The notes beneath the pieces are model-generated. The model ran no database searches. It saw nothing but the letters and a program-made list of their open reading frames with translations, and was not told where the DNA came from. Shown piece by piece: positions 1 to 10,470 of a stretch of DNA of 64,000 nt (positions are counted from its first letter, which is position 1; each line of letters begins with the position of its first letter). The stretch spans positions 93,590,984 to 93,654,983 of the forward strand of contig OX235265.1 in NCBI GenBank assembly GCA_944472135.2, given 5' to 3'. This DNA is from Trichobilharzia regenti (lineage: Eukaryota > Platyhelminthes > Trematoda > Strigeidida > Schistosomatidae). Made by a program: the position numbers and the translations under genes.

Positions 1-178
1 CTTGAATTCTAACTTCTGCCAATTCACGACATAACGTGACCATTTCGCAATGTCTTCTTCGATGAGTAAGTTACTGCCTCATCTTCAACCTGCTGTACCC
101 TACTGGTCAGGGCTTCCCACTTGCAATGAAATCCTTCATGCAATCAAACAAAATCCCTGCAAAAACAATACTTAAAAA
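1..178 (-). mobile_element. H-element fragment (hammerhead SINE), body plus tail
   Basis: Bases 1-115 match the H-element body in minus orientation: the segment around gaattctaacttctgcc, the region ending in the cctgctgtaccctactggtc block, and the gggcttcccac edge. From about 127 the sequence jumps to the plus-oriented H tail (gaaatccttcatgcaatc, then aaaatccctgcaaaaacaat). The tRNA-like head and hammerhead are missing, so this is an internally rearranged copy. The left end lies outside the window. Confidence 0.7.
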
Positions 179-230
179 TAGTGTATTGTTTTATATTGAC
201 TAATGCGATAAATCGTCAGCATTTCATAAG

Positions 231-1678
231 TCTGTCTGTCTGTTTTCGACATAGAACTTTGCACAAATGTGCGGAAGTTCAAGTCGCCACATTCCGTGTA
301 GCACGCGAAGCAAGAGAAGAAAGTACAAGAAAAGCATAATAGAAACAGTGAGCAGAGGTGTGAGACAAAGGAGTAATAAAGAAATACAAAACAGTTTCAT
401 TGAAGGTCATAAGTCACAGGGAGTGGATGCATCTGCGCCACTGAGAACGGTTTTGAGCCATGTCACCAATTGTTTCCAACCATAGATTTTTACCGTCCCG
501 AGGACCCCAACCTGGAAGTCTACACCTTTCTACGTGGCTTAGACCAACTGTTGTGGATTTCATTGACTGATGCCAAGTTTTTGTTTGACCGCCGCTAGCT
601 TTTTTCCAGCCTGACCCTATATCGGCTAACATTGCTCGTCGAGGGAGGCGATGGCTTGGCATACGTAACACATGTCCTAGCCATCTCAGTCTTTGTAACT
701 TCACGACTTCGTCGATTGATTTCCCCTGTTTACCTAGAACTCTGCGCCTAACCTCCATGTTGCTCATCTTATTATGCCACTTTACACGGGAAATAGAACG
801 CAGGCACCTATGATCAAAGACAGCTAGTCTTTTCATGTCTTCCACTCTCAGTGGCCAGGTCTCACAACCATAAAGGAGGACGGAGCGGACTGATGAGCAG
901 TACACCCGCCCTTTGGTCGATAGTCGAACATCTCGTCTACGCCAGAGTCGGCGTAAACTAACAAATGCGAAACGAGCCCCTTGTATTCGTGCTGAGATTT
1001 CGTCAGAGACCAGCCCGTTGGCACTGGCTGATGGTACTTCCCAAATAAGTGAAGCGGTCAACGTGCTCTACCACTTCACTTCCTATTTTTAAACTAGGCG
1101 TCGATGTAGTCCAGTCCTGTAACATCATCTTGCATTTGGCAGGAGCGAATCGCATGCCAAACATTCGTAGATTGCGGCTCAAGGTGTTTAGAAGACTCTG
1201 CATTTCGTCAGCGTCTTCGCCTAGAAGGACTATATCGTCTGCATATTCCAAGTCAACGAGATTATTCCCCGGTAGCAAGTCAATCCCTAAGTCGCTGAAG
1301 TCACCTAGGGTTAAGTCCATTAACACATCTATGATGAAGTTGAATAGAAAAGGAGATAATGGGCATCCTTGATGGACACCACTGGTCGTCATCAGTTCAG
1401 ATGACAGCTCGCCGTAAGCCCTCACCTGGCTGTATGAGTACGAGTAGAGTGCTTTAATCAGTGCAATATATTTTCTTGGAATTCCCTTTACAGCCAAGCA
1501 TCTCCAGAGAACTTCCCGATCGACAGAGTCGAATGCTGCCTTTAGGTCAAGAAATATAATGACTGTTGGACGCCGGTAGGAATGACTATGTTCTAGAATC
1601 TGTCGGAGGGTGAAACTTAGTTCAAGCAACAGTCTAACATCCTTTGTTGCATCTTGTTGAAATCTAGACAGCAAACAG
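231..1678 (-). mobile_element. RTE-A LINE, 5'-truncated copy 1
   Basis: This is the 3' part of a non-LTR retrotransposon on the minus strand. Its 3' end is placed near 231 because the same terminal sequence (about catagaacttt/ggcac with a tctgtctgtctg motif) also ends the second copy near 45885. The reverse transcriptase is cut off inside its palm region near 1620-1675, as usual for target-primed integration. The relaxed RTE type (RT, then a C-terminal segment with RLRWLGHVLRMP) is inferred from motif memory. SR2-like is possible but not proven. Confidence 0.75.
414..1674 (-). pseudogene. RTE-A reverse transcriptase and C-terminal domain, frameshifted
   Basis: Two overlapping minus frames make up one broken reverse transcriptase. 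The first (1674 to 1003, 223 aa) has FLDLKAAFDSVD (residues 41-52, motif A with the catalytic Asp), GVHQGCPLSPFLF (99-111, motif B) and YADD (144-147, motif C). The second (1061 to 414, 215 aa) continues with the thumb and C-terminal region, including SVLLYGCETWPL and RLRWLGHVLRM. The join falls near 1022-1030, where one extra base after the FTYLGSTIS segment shifts the frame compared with copy 2 (FTYLGSCISTNGLIGDEI). The N-terminal endonuclease and RT fingers are absent. The product would copy element RNA into DNA at a nicked site, but this copy cannot do so. Confidence 0.8.
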
Positions 1679-1680
1679 AC

Positions 1681-3555
1681 TCTTCAGATAGATTATAAGA
1701 TATAGATTTCCGTCAGGAACCAACACCATTTTGACAAAACACTGTATATTGGACAGTTATTCCGTAAAAAATAACCTTGAGACTGCCTATCAGTGTTCTC
1801 CCCAAGATTCCTCCGTTAACAGGGACATTGAATCCGGAATCTTCAGGTTACGAGACCAAGTTGGCTGACTATTTTTAGACACTTTGGCTAGAATTCAGTG
1901 ACCTGTGAATTGTAATTTTATCAACTCATAATATAGCGCTGCCCTCACCCAATTACTTCAACGAGTATCCACTCCACCTTAACGTGCTGACCTTCACTGG
2001 TCACGACTTGCCATTGCAGCTTCAGTAAATCTATCCATTAGCTAACAGTGAGCTAGCAACTGATATTCTAATGTTAATATTTGTGAGGATTTTATTTTAA
2101 TTTCACGAACCAACTGCTGTAAAATAATTCTTTAAATACAATTTTAAAACCCTGGTCATTTATACTCTTTCTTAAATGAAATAGTCTACATCAATAAAAA
2201 TTCATTTGCCTATCACATAAACGATTAGAACACACAACATTTCAGTCAGTTAGTTGGTTAACTAATTCAAATTTTTTTTTAGTTTACGCGCACAAATTTT
2301 GATGAATGATGAAAACAAAGGTTAATTGTTAAAATTCAATGATCAATGCGTTTTTTCTTCACTTAATCCATTGGCGCATAAATAGTTTAATTACAGTGTT
2401 TATTACTGTTTATACATATATAGTAAATGTTTAGTGAACAAAGCGTAATATTTAATGTTTCAATCACTTGTGATAAATTTTTTTCACGGTACATGTGTGG
2501 TTATTATTCCTCTGTTATTTTGATTTTTGTTGATTTTGCCGCCATTCATTCATTCATTCATTATTTATCCATTGAAATAAAGAAAAGTTTCTTCATGTTG
2601 TATATTTAAAAATGACCTTTATTAGGTGTGTGTGTGTATATATGTCGGAGCATATGTGTGTGCTTATAGGAGAAAGAGAGAAAGGGTAAAATGCCTTTGA
2701 CTAAGTGGTATATATTGACTTCTAGACTCATTTATGTGTATAAAATGATAATAATCTCCACTTGAGAGGACAACTAGTGAAGAATGAACGCTCCACAGTG
2801 TAAAATTAGACTGATTGATTGTTTGATTGTAGTGAAAGTTTTATATTGGCCGGCGAATAATTATTTCAATTATCTATAAAATTGATGCATTCCATATATG
2901 AACATATTGGGTAGTCTTAACCTCTATCTGTACGTGTGGTTGTGTTGTGTTGTTTGTATGTATGTGTGTGTGTGTTTGAGGAGTATTATCCCCCTTTTTT
3001 TTAATATCGGTCAATCCATCCATGTACACACATAGAACAAAGAGTAAATGACCATCTGTTTATGAGTAAATAATCCAGTAAATGAACATCAAAGTTCATT
3101 TGAAATATTTCAAAAAAAAGACTAAAAAATAAAAATAAAAACAGACTGAAAAGAGAAAAAGAAAAAGATTCCATTTTGCTCCTATTGTGTACGCCAGTAG
3201 ATGCATGTCTACTCTCAGATTTCTTCTCATTACTCAAAATAGAGTGTAGCCCTTCAACTTGACTTTTTTATTTCAAAGTATTTTGGGCAAATACAACTGG
3301 CTACTTACTTATAGGAACAATTAGTAAGAGATATCATATCTGTTCATTTTTATAGAATTTATACATACATATATGTATAAACCAGATGTTCACTAGTCTA
3401 GTGTAGATAACAGTATTCCCTATTCGTATTTGATGAACCACACCCTCACAGATAGAGCATTATAAAATGTAGTGAGTGAGAAGTTAACTGATAGATGATA
3501 TGAGGATAAGTGAAATAGTTGTTTCGGTTTTTTTTAATACGTCGCAAAATATTTC
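1681..3555. other. AT-rich stretch with one degenerate H fragment
   Basis: No gene is seen. About 1825-2030 is a heavily decayed minus-strand H-element body: a ttcaggttacgagaccaag head relic, a gctagaattcagtgacc segment, and the cactggtcacgacttgcca edge. The rest is AT-rich with short (TG)n and (CATT)n runs near 2540-2560, 2625-2640 and 2940-2975. Short open frames at 2427-2609 and 3001-3237 have low-complexity translations and no motif, so I do not call them genes. Confidence 0.5.
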
Positions 3556-3560
3556 GCACT

Positions 3561-3790
3561 TTACAGGATTTCATCATAAGCTGAGGATAATGATTAGAGA
3601 AGCATCGGAAAAGACCTGCAGGGAATAGTGGACAGTTGTTTCGTCAGACTAGTTTGCGACACATCATCAATACGCAACCGCCACAATGTGGTTCTAATCA
3701 ATAACCTCCCAGTGACAAGGCGAGCTTGTAGACCACCATTCAGCTCATAAAATTCCAATCTCTGTCACATGCTGAATATTCCATGCATGT
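3561..3790 (-). mobile_element. H-element fragment (minus), abutting the inverted-repeat arm
   Basis: It starts with the H terminal segment (caggatttcatcataagctga), passes through a degraded hammerhead zone (gttgtttcgtcagactagtt) and a tRNA-like remnant (gacaaggcgagcttgtag), and ends in the body (aaaattccaatctctgtcac). The match stops where the left arm of the large inverted repeat begins at about 3791. Confidence 0.7.
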
Positions 3791-3849
3791 AACAAAAATA
3801 CTGTGTGGAATCAAGCTATAATAAAATAAAATAAAGAAAGAAAGAAGCT

Positions 3850-4128
3850 GTATATTGATGGTAGTGTTGAAAATTCAAATCTTTCACCTTGTGTACTGAG
3901 TACAGAGCAGATCTTCATACTGATTTGAGAGTAATGAAGGCCTGTTCTCCTTCCCCGAACCATATCGGCTTTGACATCCTCATATGTGATGCATGTAGTT
4001 GAAAGAATGCTGCAGAGATGAGTGAAGGAGTTGACTTCTTTTAGATTTCTCACGCTGATAAGGACTATGGCTTGTTGATTAGGTAACTTCATCACCCTTG
4101 AAGATTCTCCTAATTGAACGAATCTCAT
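3850..4128 (-). pseudogene. RTE-B reverse transcriptase relic (connection region)
   Basis: The minus frame contains NLKEVNSFTHLCSILSTTCI followed by a TYEDVKADM-type segment and an SQISMKICSVLSTQ segment. This matches the RTE-type stretch downstream of the RT active site (NLKEVNSFTYLGSIVSTTG, DEDV...R, LSTKNKIRIFNSN). It is an isolated fragment with no catalytic motifs. The mirror copy lies at 9573-9850 in the right arm. Confidence 0.65.
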
Positions 4129-4160
4129 TAGAATACTGTAGTTACATTTTGATCTTCATA

Positions 4161-4297
4161 TAATAATAATAATTTATTTTCATATAAACATAAATTTACA
4201 TGAAAATGCATGCCATTTTTACAGGCACGATCAAGTATGTTATAATGTCAAATCTTAAATTGTCTACAAGTTAATAATGTTTCAACAGTTAAATATT

Positions 4298-4340
<43 letters not shown>

Positions 4341-4812
4341 CACTCATTGTCTGAACTAGGCTGTATAGTTATTGAATTGTACAATTGTCCTCCAGGTTGG
4401 GCGGGAAAATCGACTTCGTTTCGTTTTCATCCCGTGGTTGTAGGCATACAATAACCAACCAATATTGAGGTAAGTACAACGTTTACAAGGGATTGGAAGC
4501 TGTTTTAGAAAAGTTAAAGTGCTAAGGAGAAACATTAAAGTGTAATAGATTAAGTGAGTGAAATATATCATTAATAAACACATTTATATAGAAAACAGAA
4601 TGGGGAAGTAATTAATCCTTAGGCCGACAACGTTCATTTGCAATGTATAATAAAACCAATATATTTTGCACTATCGTGATGTCCACTTTTCGCTTTAATA
4701 CAATTATTTTTCAAGCAAGTTGTTTTTATTTCATGTCTTTTTTTCTATTTGGTGCACAACCGTACCCTCTAGAGAATAGGAATAGAATAAGTCGAAACAA
4801 ATTCACAAAGAG

Positions 4813-4866
<54 letters not shown>
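4161..4866. repeat. Extra segment of the left arm, bounded by (AT)n tracts
   Basis: It is absent from the right arm. It begins after gttacattttgatctt with an ATA-rich run, contains (AT)n at about 4301-4336, and ends with (AT)n at about 4814-4866. In the right arm a single (AT)n at 9511-9540 takes its place. The intervening 4337-4813 holds no family I recognise. Loss from the right arm by recombination between AT tracts, or gain in the left arm, would both give this layout. Confidence 0.75.
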
Positions 4867-4869
<3 letters not shown>

Positions 4870-5002
4870 AGACTCATACTGAATTTATGAAACTTCTCGA
4901 GCGCATTGTTTAAGCTCTGCTTTTTTCATTTCCGCAAATTTCTTCAAGTGTTTAATTTTTTATCATCATTATTATTATTTTTATTTTCTTGATTTACACC
5001 TT

Positions 5003-5150
5003 GATTCCACACAGTATTTTTAGTACAAGTATGGGATTTTCAGCATGGATATCGGTAGCCTAAATTTTGCAGGCCGACCATAGTTATCAGGTGTCCGTTG
5101 GCAGAGGATCGAACCTCGGAGCCATTACTCATAAACTACTCATGTAACAG
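5003..5150 (-). mobile_element. SINE-G-related tRNA SINE fragment
   Basis: It runs from cttgattccacacagtattt to a degraded tRNA-like B box (gaggatcgaacctcgg on plus). The same family recurs at 9230-9375 (mirror arm) and at 9888-10060, where the tRNA-like head is better preserved. Orientation is set by the RNA polymerase III B box, which reads on the minus strand. Confidence 0.55.
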
Positions 5151-5234
5151 TAGACAATTTATAATTCACACTGCAAATATTCATTACAGAATGTCAGTTT
5201 TCTAAAAGTATGTACGAGTGAGAACTAGCTCAGA

Positions 5235-5639
5235 ATGATTCTATTAGTACAATCAAAAAAGTCGAATGCTAATCATGAAATGGTTGGAGGGAATCGGCCA
5301 CAGGAAGCCCTAGACCTTGCTCCAGGCTTGCAAGTGAGCCCAAATAACACATTGATAACGTCTCTGACTTCAGCCCCACTGGGTGATGCCTGTTCGAATC
5401 TCACAAGGGACATGAGTTCCTTCGAGGTTGTAGATATGCCTTGCTGACTGGCGAGCGTCAACGCTCAAGAAACCTATGTCCAAGGCTTCCAGCCGATAGC
5501 CTCCAACTATCTAATGTCAACAACTCAAAGTGCAGTGCATTGCATCGTGATGGCGAGCCACCTAGTGGTATGGTGGCCACATTGCAAACTTGACTGATAG
5601 AATTCAGTATTCACTACCAAAGAAACGACTAGACACATG
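5235..5639 (+). mobile_element. SINE-3 (tRNA-derived SINE), left-arm copy
   Basis: The plus strand reads gagcccaaataacacattga, then gataacgtctctgac (A-box-like) and tgttcgaatctcac (B-box-like). A body with repeated aaggcttcc/ttggaggct words follows. Related copies lie at 8737-9141 (mirror), 34880-35140 and 57603-57935. The 70-residue open frame across it is fortuitous. I cannot name the family. Confidence 0.6.
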
Positions 5640-5745
5640 CAACCAGTGACTACCCAGTCAGAGGGTGAGCTCGTAGGCCATTCAGCCACAGGGAACCTCC
5701 AGATCCAATCGCCAGCCCATAAAATTCCAACTTCTGTCAACATTT
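5640..5745 (-). mobile_element. H-element fragment (tRNA-like head and body)
   Basis: It contains gggtgagctcgtaggccatt and a cagccacagggaacc word, then ccataaaattccaacttctg, the H tRNA-like head and body read in reverse. It begins at the inner boundary of the left arm and is not mirrored at the right arm. Confidence 0.6.
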
Positions 5746-5759
5746 CGTACTTATTAAGG

Positions 5760-6030
5760 GATACAGTGATACCAGGTATAAATACTTCTTATTGCATAAC
5801 ATTCCTTTTAGAGTTAGATAGCTCAGTTGTGTCCATAAATTATCCATCTCCAAGATGAAAGTAGTATCCGGTTGGAAAAAAGGCTTCTGTATCAAATGGT
5901 TCAAATAATTTCACTGCAAATGTAGTAGAGAAAGGACAATAAAATCTTCAGAATTCATACACCGAGCTGGAAGAATAATATTAACACAAAAAATAATAAT
6001 TTGGAATCACAACACTTGAAAAATTTATCT
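5760..6030. other. Unassigned stretch
   Basis: AT-rich DNA with no recognised repeat or coding motif. Confidence 0.4.
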
Positions 6031-6034
6031 AATC

Positions 6035-6345
6035 TAATGCTCACCAGTGATTGACTGACTGTAGGATGAAGTTGCCTGGAGTCCAAATGAGAAATCGTGA
6101 CCAGTGCAGTCCACCAGTGAGGATAAATACTCCCCGATAATACTCACTGGTGGTGGTGATAAAAGCCGCGAGTTAAAACCAGCTAGAATTCATGAATCCC
6201 TAGATTCTAACCGAATGGCTAACTGGTGAACAGTGTTGCCGTATAGCCCTTAAGATAATGGGTTCGATCACCATAAGTACGTACTACTGGAATGTGTCAA
6301 GATAACACAAAACCGCTGTCCTGTACTCAGCAGTCAGCAGTCTGA
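6035..6345 (+). mobile_element. Degenerate H element directly upstream of PLE-1
   Basis: Body words (tgctcaccagtgattgactg, ccagctagaattcatgaatc), a weak tRNA-like segment (gaatggctaactggtgaaca, then atgggttcgatcac) and a remnant of the hammerhead zone (taagtacgtactactggaat) are in order. Internal bases of the hammerhead are lost, so it cannot fold. PLE-1 coding sequence starts right after it. Confidence 0.6.
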
Positions 6346-6349
6346 TCTT

Positions 6350-7587
6350 CTCACACTCCTAGAGTCGGAATTCGAACACCTACTGCTTATGTATACCATG
6401 GACGTGCAATTCCAATTTGACAACCCTGTTTACCGCCAAATAGATGGTGTAGCTATGGGCAGTCCACTTAGCCCTGTTTTAGCAGATATGTTCATATCCA
6501 ACGTTAAAAGAACAAAGATGAAACATGCAATCGACGAAACAACTTCCTACTGTCGATATGCTGATGACACATTTTATAGTGTGCAACAATGAAATCCATG
6601 TTTCACACTTACTCAGATTATTCAACGATGCACACGCCAATACTGAGTTCACTATGAAACATGAAAGTGACGGAAAGTTTCACTTCCGTGACATCACTAT
6701 GACACGCCGACAAAATTGTAGTCTTCAGAAGTCAGTTTATCGAAATCCAACATGGAAACGATAATACTTACATTTTTATAGCTTTTGTCCAAATAGCTTT
6801 AAACGAGGACTAGTCAAGACTCTGTACTCCGTAGACAGCGAAGAGAATATGCTCTATAGGGAAATTAGAGGAAGAGTTTGAGTTCCTTGAAAAGATACTG
6901 AAGAGCAATGGGTATCCTCAAAGGTTCATCAACAAGTATGGAATATCTGAAGTCACAAATGTAAAACAAATCACAGTGGGTAAAAAGCCAATCTATATTC
7001 AGCTTGATTATAAAGGTGAAAACATTCCAGTAATGATGAACAGAAGGTTGAGTACATCACTAGCCACAACCTATCCTGCAGTTAAGCTCGTCCCCGTCTA
7101 TGGAACAACTTGCTCTTCTCTGGTGCAATCAAAAATCGATAGATATCTTTCTCATATTAACTCCAACTGTATATACAAATTTAAATGTATCTGCGGGAGC
7201 AGTTATATTGGAAGGACAGAAAGAAGAAGGGCATATCTACGATTTTCTGAACATGTACCAAAAAGCTTACGACTAAATAGAACAAATGCTTTAAACAGTG
7301 CCATCCATCGTCAGGCATCTCCTCGACACGGGTCGGTCATGAGGTGGACATCGAAAAGTCGTTCAAAATTATCAGTAGGCAAAAGAGCTCAATTCTCCTC
7401 AAGTTCGCTGAAGCAGTCATTTCTATCAAGCGCCTGAAACCTGATTTATGCCTCCAGAAAGAAGCGGTTATCAGTATTTCTTCGCCCCGTCTGGTAACTG
7501 GATATTTTCATCTCTCTTTCATCTGAATGCGTAATGCTGAAATGTTTCCCTTGTGCATGATGATTATTGTTCGGAATAGTTTAATAT

Positions 7588-7626
<39 letters not shown>
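6350..7626 (+). mobile_element. PLE-1, Penelope-like element, 5'-truncated
   Basis: Part of the reverse transcriptase is followed by a linker and a GIY-YIG endonuclease, then a 3' region ending at ggaatagtttaatattgc and an (AT)n array at 7591-7625. The same end followed by (AT)n occurs in the minus copies near 23490-23530 and 31138-31195. The 5' part of the RT is missing. PLE-2 3' sequence begins immediately after the array. Confidence 0.85.
6389..7437 (+). pseudogene. PLE-1 reverse transcriptase plus GIY-YIG endonuclease, frameshifted
   Basis: The RT part (6389-6592) has GVAMGSPLSP (residues 20-29, the Penelope form of motif B) and YADD (57-60, catalytic Asp pair). One extra T in the TTTT at 6572-6575 shifts the frame; the downstream frame continues with FIVCNNE and FNDAHANTEFTM. 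Further breaks lie between 6764 and 6976. The last frame (6976-7437) is the GIY-YIG domain: a Cys-rich lead (C65, C71, C73), YIGR (77-80), the arginine cluster at 83-85 and SEH (91-93). In PLEs the GIY-YIG domain nicks the target and the RT extends from the nick. Telomerase-like RT kinship is family knowledge. The start ATG is not biological. Confidence 0.85.
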
Positions 7627-7628
<2 letters not shown>

Positions 7629-7629
7629 T

Positions 7630-8090
7630 ATGCATATATTGATCGATTGAATGACAGGTATTCATTCATATCGATACATGTCGATAATTACGGATACCAA
7701 TTCGATTGAGATAATTAGGAGAATTTAAATAGACGAAACACCAAAAAAAAAACTGTGAGGTAATTCGTTAGAAGCCTGATACTCACATGAATCAGCCATC
7801 GATTAACAAACACATCAATTACTATAGACTTAATTTGCCAACTAATAAAAGTATATCTCAGATGACAAGAAAGTTCAAATTCCAAGACAGCGAAAATGAT
7901 CAGTAGACGCATAAATTAACAAGTAATCACCCCAATGGTTCTTAGGAGATGCAATTATACCATTCATGGAAGAAGAAGAAGAAGAATTCAAATAAGTTCA
8001 TTTCATACTGGAACCTGCTCTGAAGCGGGATATTGTCTAGAAGGATGACCAAAGCCCACAATTAAATCAACCAGCGCACAGAACACAACT
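7630..8090 (+). mobile_element. PLE-2 3' end (GIY-YIG tail and 3' UTR)
   Basis: The translation keeps SFISIHVDNYGYQFD and a VR.F..S remnant that match the C-terminal half of the PLE-2 GIY-YIG domain (SCFISMHIDNYGHQFDNWDN in the 56.7-kb copy). The PLE-2 3' UTR follows: gattaacaaacacatcaatt, accattcatggaagaagaag, ctggaacctgctctgaagcg. The upstream half of the domain, with YIG, is absent. It abuts the PLE-1 (AT)n array, so the array may have been the insertion target or a recombination point. Confidence 0.7.
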
Positions 8091-8388
8091 AAATTAAAAA
8101 CTTACAAGTTGAATAGTGAAACCTGCATCTAAACTTGTTTAAAAAAAATGACATTTCTCTGTGGATTCTTATACAAATGTGAAACTGTTTCATTGGCAAA
8201 AACAGGAAAGAAGTATGAATTAAAATGATACAAATAACTAAAAGTCAGAAGGAATTGTTATTTTTCAGAAATATTTCACGGTGACAGCATTTAAGTCAAG
8301 GAGTAGTTGTGGATCATTAGTTTAGGTAATCACTTATCATTTAGTGAGTCGTCGGCTTAAATGCTAATCCACTTAATTTGATTCGAAT
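8091..8388. other. Unassigned stretch
   Basis: AT-rich, no recognised element. Confidence 0.4.
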
Positions 8389-8600
8389 TTGTTTTTATTC
8401 CTTTACGTTCCAAGTGGAACACATAGGGCCCCTTCAAGATGGAGGCTTGAAGTTTTTGTAGCTGTGGTGATTATTTTTACAGGATGGGGTTGCTACCCAG
8501 CCTCATGCTCAACCTTCCCTGTTCACCGATCTTATTACTGGCTTAGTGAGAATGTGTTAATAGCACAAGTGGTTCAAGCAGGCGATAAACAGATATCCAT
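8389..8600 (-). mobile_element. SINE-G, head degraded
   Basis: The plus strand shows attcctttacgttccaagtg, gaacacatagggcccc, ttgaagtttttgtagctgtg, aggatggggttgctacccag and ttattactggcttagtgag. These are the tail, body and junction of SINE-G read in reverse. The tRNA-like head beyond about 8560 is too decayed to recognise. Confidence 0.65.
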
Positions 8601-8736
8601 TTCTCAGTTGCCAGATTAAATATCTGTGTTAAAAATCTGTTATAAAACCTCATAGGAAATCGTGTGTACATTTACCAATTGACTTTAAAACAAAAGATAT
8701 TCGGATTACTTCTATTGGGCACTAATCAAGTGGTGT

Positions 8737-9506
8737 CATGTGTCTAGTCGTTTGTTTGGTAGTGAAGACTGAATTCTATCAGTCAAGTTTGCAATGTGGC
8801 CACCATACCACTAGGTGGCTCGCCATCACGATGCAATGCACTGCACTTTGAGTTGTTGACATTAGATAGTTGGAGGCTATCGGCTGGAAGCCTTGGACAT
8901 AGGTTTCTTGAGCGTTGACGCTCGCCAGTCAGCAAGGCATATCTACAACCTCGAAGGAACTCATGTCCCTTGTGAGATTCGAACAGGCATCACCCAGTGG
9001 GGCTGAAGTCAGAGACGTTATCAATGTGTTATTTGGGCTCACTTGCAAGCCTGGAGCAAGGTCTAGGGCTTCCTGTGGCCGATTCCCTCCAACCATTTCA
9101 TGATTAGCATTCGACTTTTTTGATTGTACTAATAGAATCATTCTGAGCTAGTTCTCACTCGTACATACTTTTAGAAAACTGACATTCTGTAATGAATATT
9201 TGCAGTGTGAATTATAAATTGTCTACTGTTACATGAGTAGTTTATGAGTAATGGCTCCGAGGTTCGATCCTCTGCCAACGGACACCTGATAACTATGGTC
9301 GGCCTGCAAAATTTAGGCTACCGATATCCATGCTGAAAATCCCATACTTGTACTAAAAATACTGTGTGGAATCAAGGTGTAAATCAAGAAAATAAAAATA
9401 ATAATAATGATGATAAAAAATTAAACACTTGAAGAAATTTGCGGAAATGAAAAAAGCAGAGCTTAAACAATGCGCTCGAGAAGTTTCATAAATTCAGTAT
9501 GAGTCT

Positions 9507-9543
<37 letters not shown>

Positions 9544-9910
9544 TAAGATCAAAATGTAACTACAGTATTCTAATGAGATTCGTTCAATTAGGAGAATCTT
9601 CAAGGGTGATGAAGTTACCTAATCAACAAGCCATAGTCCTTATCAGCGTGAGAAATCTAGAAGAAGTCAACTCCTTCACTCATCTCTGCAGCATTCTTTC
9701 AACTACATGCATCACATATGAGGATGTCAAAGCCGATATGGTTCGGGGAAGGAGAACAGGCCTTCATTACTCTCAAATCAGTATGAAGATCTGCTCTGTA
9801 CTCAGTACACAAGGTAAAAGATTTGAATTTTCAACACTACCATCAATATACAGCTTCTTTCTTTCTTTATTTTATTTTATTATAGCTTGATTCCACACAG
9901 TATTTTTGTT
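8737..9910. repeat. Right arm of large inverted repeat
   Basis: Mirror of 3791-5639. The inner boundary is at catgtgtctagtcgttt and the outer at cacagtatttttgtt, where the match ends. It contains the SINE-3 mirror (8737-9141, minus), the SINE-G-related mirror (about 9230-9375), (AT)n at 9511-9540 and the RTE-B relic (9573-9850, plus). The 3.1-kb spacer (5640-8736) is unrelated to the arms. Confidence 0.9.
9573..9850 (+). pseudogene. RTE-B reverse transcriptase relic, mirror copy
   Basis: It encodes the same relic as 3850-4128, with NLEEVNSFTHLCSIL in place of NLKEVNSFTHLCSIL and GKRFEF in place of GERFEF. Only these two residues differ over 105 aligned residues. No catalytic motif is present. 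Confidence 0.65.
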
Positions 9911-10080
9911 GCAAGTGTGAAGTTTTGAGCATGTGATATTTGTAGCCCAAATTTAGCAGACTGACCATAGATATCAGGTGTACGTCGGCCGGGGATTTAT
10001 CCCTGGACCATGTGCATGCTAGAGGCGAGAATCCTGACTTCTGTGCGACCGACTTGTCGACACAGTCACCAAAGCCATTT
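9888..10080 (-). mobile_element. tRNA-derived SINE related to SINE-G
   Basis: On the minus strand a tRNA-like stretch (gtcaggattctcgcctcta, catgcacatggtccag, gggataaatccccg) is followed by a body ending ctgtgtggaatcaagctata. The head shares catgcacatggtcc and the B-box position with SINE-G but has a different body. It overlaps the outer edge of the right arm by about 20 bases. Confidence 0.55.
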
Positions 10081-10215
10081 CCAGCAGGCTATATACTCTT
10101 GTAAACATCTGCTTTCACTGTCTCAATATTAAAGATAAGATAGTTAGTCAGATAAGATCAGCAATATGAAACTCTGAGAGTGCATCAAACCAACAAAGAA
10201 CCTGTTCTTGTTTTA

Positions 10216-10470
10216 TTCTTTTACGTTCTAACTGAAACATAGGGCCCCTTCAAGATGGAGGCTTGACGTTTTTGTGGCAGTGGTGTTTATTTTTACAGGA
10301 TGGGGTTGCTAACCAGCCTCATGTCCAGCTTTCACCCCCCTCCCCCTACCAGTCATTACCACTGGCTTAGCGAGCGAGGTAAAAGAGTGCGTCAGTGACC
10401 GGGGATAGAACCCCGGACCACCTGATGTGTGGTCAGTGAGCACTCTACCGCTGTGCCCCGACTCCCTCAA
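10216..10470 (-). mobile_element. SINE-G, divergent full copy
   Basis: Reverse-strand order: tRNA-like head (ggggcacagcggtagagtgc A-box region, then ggtccggggttctatcccc B-box region), a body with ctcgctaagccagtgg and gaggctggttagcaacccc, and a 3' part with aacgtcaagcctccatcttg and gggccctatgt. The apparent frame over 10309-10545 is not a gene. Confidence 0.7.

Larger units (their letters stand above)
3791..5639. repeat. Left arm of large inverted repeat
   Basis: This is the reverse complement of 8737-9910. It aligns in two blocks: 3791-4160 with 9543-9910, and 4867-5639 with 8737-9510. Between the blocks the left arm carries about 700 extra bases (4161-4866) where the right arm has only an (AT)n tract. 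Translated comparison shows near identity: a 70-residue frame is identical in both arms and a 105-residue frame differs at two residues. Contents are an RTE-B relic (about 3850-4128, minus), a SINE-G-related piece (about 5000-5150) and SINE-3 (about 5235-5639). Confidence 0.9.

Noticed and set aside
4643..4882. Plus-strand frame of 79 residues ending in a long Ile-Tyr run
   Set aside because: It is a translation of the (AT)n array and its flank, with no domain and no counterpart.
5235..5461. Frames of 70 and 62 residues, repeated exactly at 8915-9141
   Set aside because: Perfect conservation comes from the DNA-level inverted repeat. The sequence is a tRNA-derived SINE and open frames exist on both strands, so coding is not supported.
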